Source: Strongylocentrotus purpuratus (lineage: Eukaryota; Echinodermata; Echinoidea; Camarodonta; Strongylocentrotidae). Taken from it: 64,000 nucleotides of DNA. The stretch lies in NCBI RefSeq assembly GCF_000002235.5, contig NW_022145556.1, positions 487,501 to 551,500 on the forward strand, read 5' to 3'. Positions 62,901-64,000 of the stretch are shown here, piece after piece. The notes beneath the pieces were generated by a model. That model saw only the letters and a list, made by a program, of their open reading frames with translations, was not told the DNA's origin and searched no databases. Position numbers and translations under genes: made by a program. How positions within the stretch are numbered: position 1 is the first letter of the stretch; every line of letters begins with the position of its first letter.

Positions 62901-63050
62901 TTCATCACATCTCTCCATTTTGATTTGACACACTTCGGTAGTTTAAATGGACCTTTGGACTCTCCTACCCTAGACTCCATTGGTCTACAGTGTGATGAAT
63001 AAAACACAGGAGCATGATAGGTAGACATAAGTGGTACTAACAACAGATGA
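62901..63050 (-). other. Conserved block, U5 copy
   Basis: Same block, P variant, open minus frame, kept although the gene exons themselves are missing from this unit. Confidence 0.35.
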
Positions 63051-63448
63051 GAAGGACAGTAATAAAAGGGCAATTTTGGGGAAAATTGTAAAAACCACGG
63101 CGCACTGTGTCCCTTCGTCAAATAGGCTTATACATGTAGGTGGCGGAAATTTTCAAAATTTTCAACAAAAACACGTTATAAACGTCAGTGATTTTGGGAT
63201 AAAATATTCTCTTTATGCGATGAGCAGAAATCGACATTTTCATAGTCATACTTGGGATCGATTCTTTGGATTTGAAACTTCTCCGAAATAGTGATTTAAT
63301 AACCGTTTCAAGAGTGGATTCCATTATTTTAACACGGAATTATCCCAAATCTGTCTTCCCCAAAAGTGAATTTCAAGGACTGCATCTAAATATAAAATGT
63401 CCAAGATTCCAATGGCATGATGATCACTGGCGTATTGATGGGAGAGGA

Positions 63449-63610
63449 CAGGCGCGTACGCAGGGGGGGGGGGGGTCAAACCCCCCTTCATTTTTTTTAT
63501 TTTTTTATTATGATAAACAAAAAATATATATTAATAAAAGCTAATGGGTGATCTAAAAATGTGACCTAACTTCCCCCCCCCCCCCCAGACGGAACGAAAT
63601 GTCGATCGGT
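63449..63610. mobile_element. MITE with CAGGCGCGTACGCAG end, U5
   Basis: CAGGCGCGTACGCAGGGG, G run, TCAAACCCCCC, AATGGGTGATCTAAAAATG, C run, ACGGAACGAAATGTCGATCG. Its right part is duplicated just downstream. Confidence 0.6.
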
Positions 63611-63937
63611 CTTTCGCCCCCTGGATCCAACGACAATTAGTGACCTGCCCGTGTCACATAAGGTATCAATAATATGCTCATCTCACGTACCGTAATTAAA
63701 TGCCTAAAACCCCTGTGCCCCCCCCCCAAAAAAAATATATATTAATAAAAGCTAATGGGTGATCTAAAAAATGTGACCTCACCCCCCCCCCCCCCCCCCC
63801 CCCCCAACGGAACGAAATGTCGATCGGTCTTTCGCCCCCTGGATCCAACGACAATTAGTGACCTGCCCGTGTCACATATAAGGTATCAATAATATGCTCA
63901 TCTCACGTACCGTAATTAAATGCCTAAAACCCCTGTG
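63523..63937. repeat. ~205-bp direct tandem duplication
   Basis: AATATATATTAATAAAAGCT through AAACCCCTGTGC occurs at about 63523-63718 and again at about 63733-63936, nearly identical apart from C-run length and two or three bases. Confidence 0.85.
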
Positions 63938-64000
63938 CTTCCGGGGGCTCTGCCCCCTGGACCCCATTAGTGGCCCTAAGGCGGTCCCTGAATGCTCCTC

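Larger units (their letters stand above)
62436..64000. repeat. Array unit U5 (5'-truncated start, runs off the window)
   Basis: From about 62436 the sequence follows the segment seen at 42000-43200 in U3, but without the gene exons that should precede it. It contains the upstream segment (62455-62890), the strongly conserved block (62901-63050), the GCGTACGC/poly-G MITE (from about 63449) and the start of the GC minisatellite. Either a new unit starts here after deletion of the gene, or U4 is internally rearranged. Confidence 0.5.

Overview
The window looks like nuclear DNA of a deuterostome marine invertebrate, most likely an echinoderm such as a sea urchin. The signs are spliceosomal introns, AT-rich sequence, many short non-autonomous DNA transposons, tRNA-derived SINEs, CR1/L2-type LINE relics, microsatellites and very many poly(G)/poly(C) runs. 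No bacterial, viral or LTR-element structure was seen. Most ORFs come from low-complexity sequence and are not genes.

The main result is structural. The window is a tandem array of one degenerate long unit. A landmark near GAATCGCTATCA recurs at about 49, 23761, 39448 and 57173. Unit 1 (U1) is about 23.7 kb, U2 about 15.7 kb and U3 about 17.7 kb. U4 ends near 62435, where a truncated U5 begins. The block order is kept and units differ mainly by insertions and deletions: a gene block; a GC-rich minisatellite and poly-C MITE block; a shared AT-rich block (6100, 26640, 43430, 59500); an L2-tail block (28140, 44870, 61460); a 'TTTGGTCTAAT' block (11000-12600, 30110-34060, 47200-49080); a duplicated 1.76-kb block (U1, with a third copy in U3); and a block with GA/CT microsatellites and GGACAACTACCCC words (19800-23700, 34980-39430, 51930-57170). 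Comparing units gives empty sites for several transposon insertions.

Two kinds of gene are supported. A minus-strand gene of unknown function sits at the start of each full unit, with three small exons, all in phase 0 and with good splice sites. It is open in U1 and U4, has a stop in U2, and in U3 lacks exon 2 but has four tandem copies of exon 3. In-frame length differences between copies argue that it is or was coding. A beta-tubulin copy lies in U2 only (35796-37362, plus strand). It keeps an intron after codon 131 but has two stops, two small deletions and a 20-base insertion, so it is a non-processed pseudogene. It lies in a ~2.6-kb segment absent from U1 and U3 at the matching site.

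The rest is repeat: MITEs (several with target-site duplications), a 1.2-kb element built from CAATTG words, a ~2.7-kb element holding a 135-bp satellite with 270-bp higher order, a 49-bp minisatellite, SINEs and LINE fragments. All identity statements are by eye; no alignment was run.
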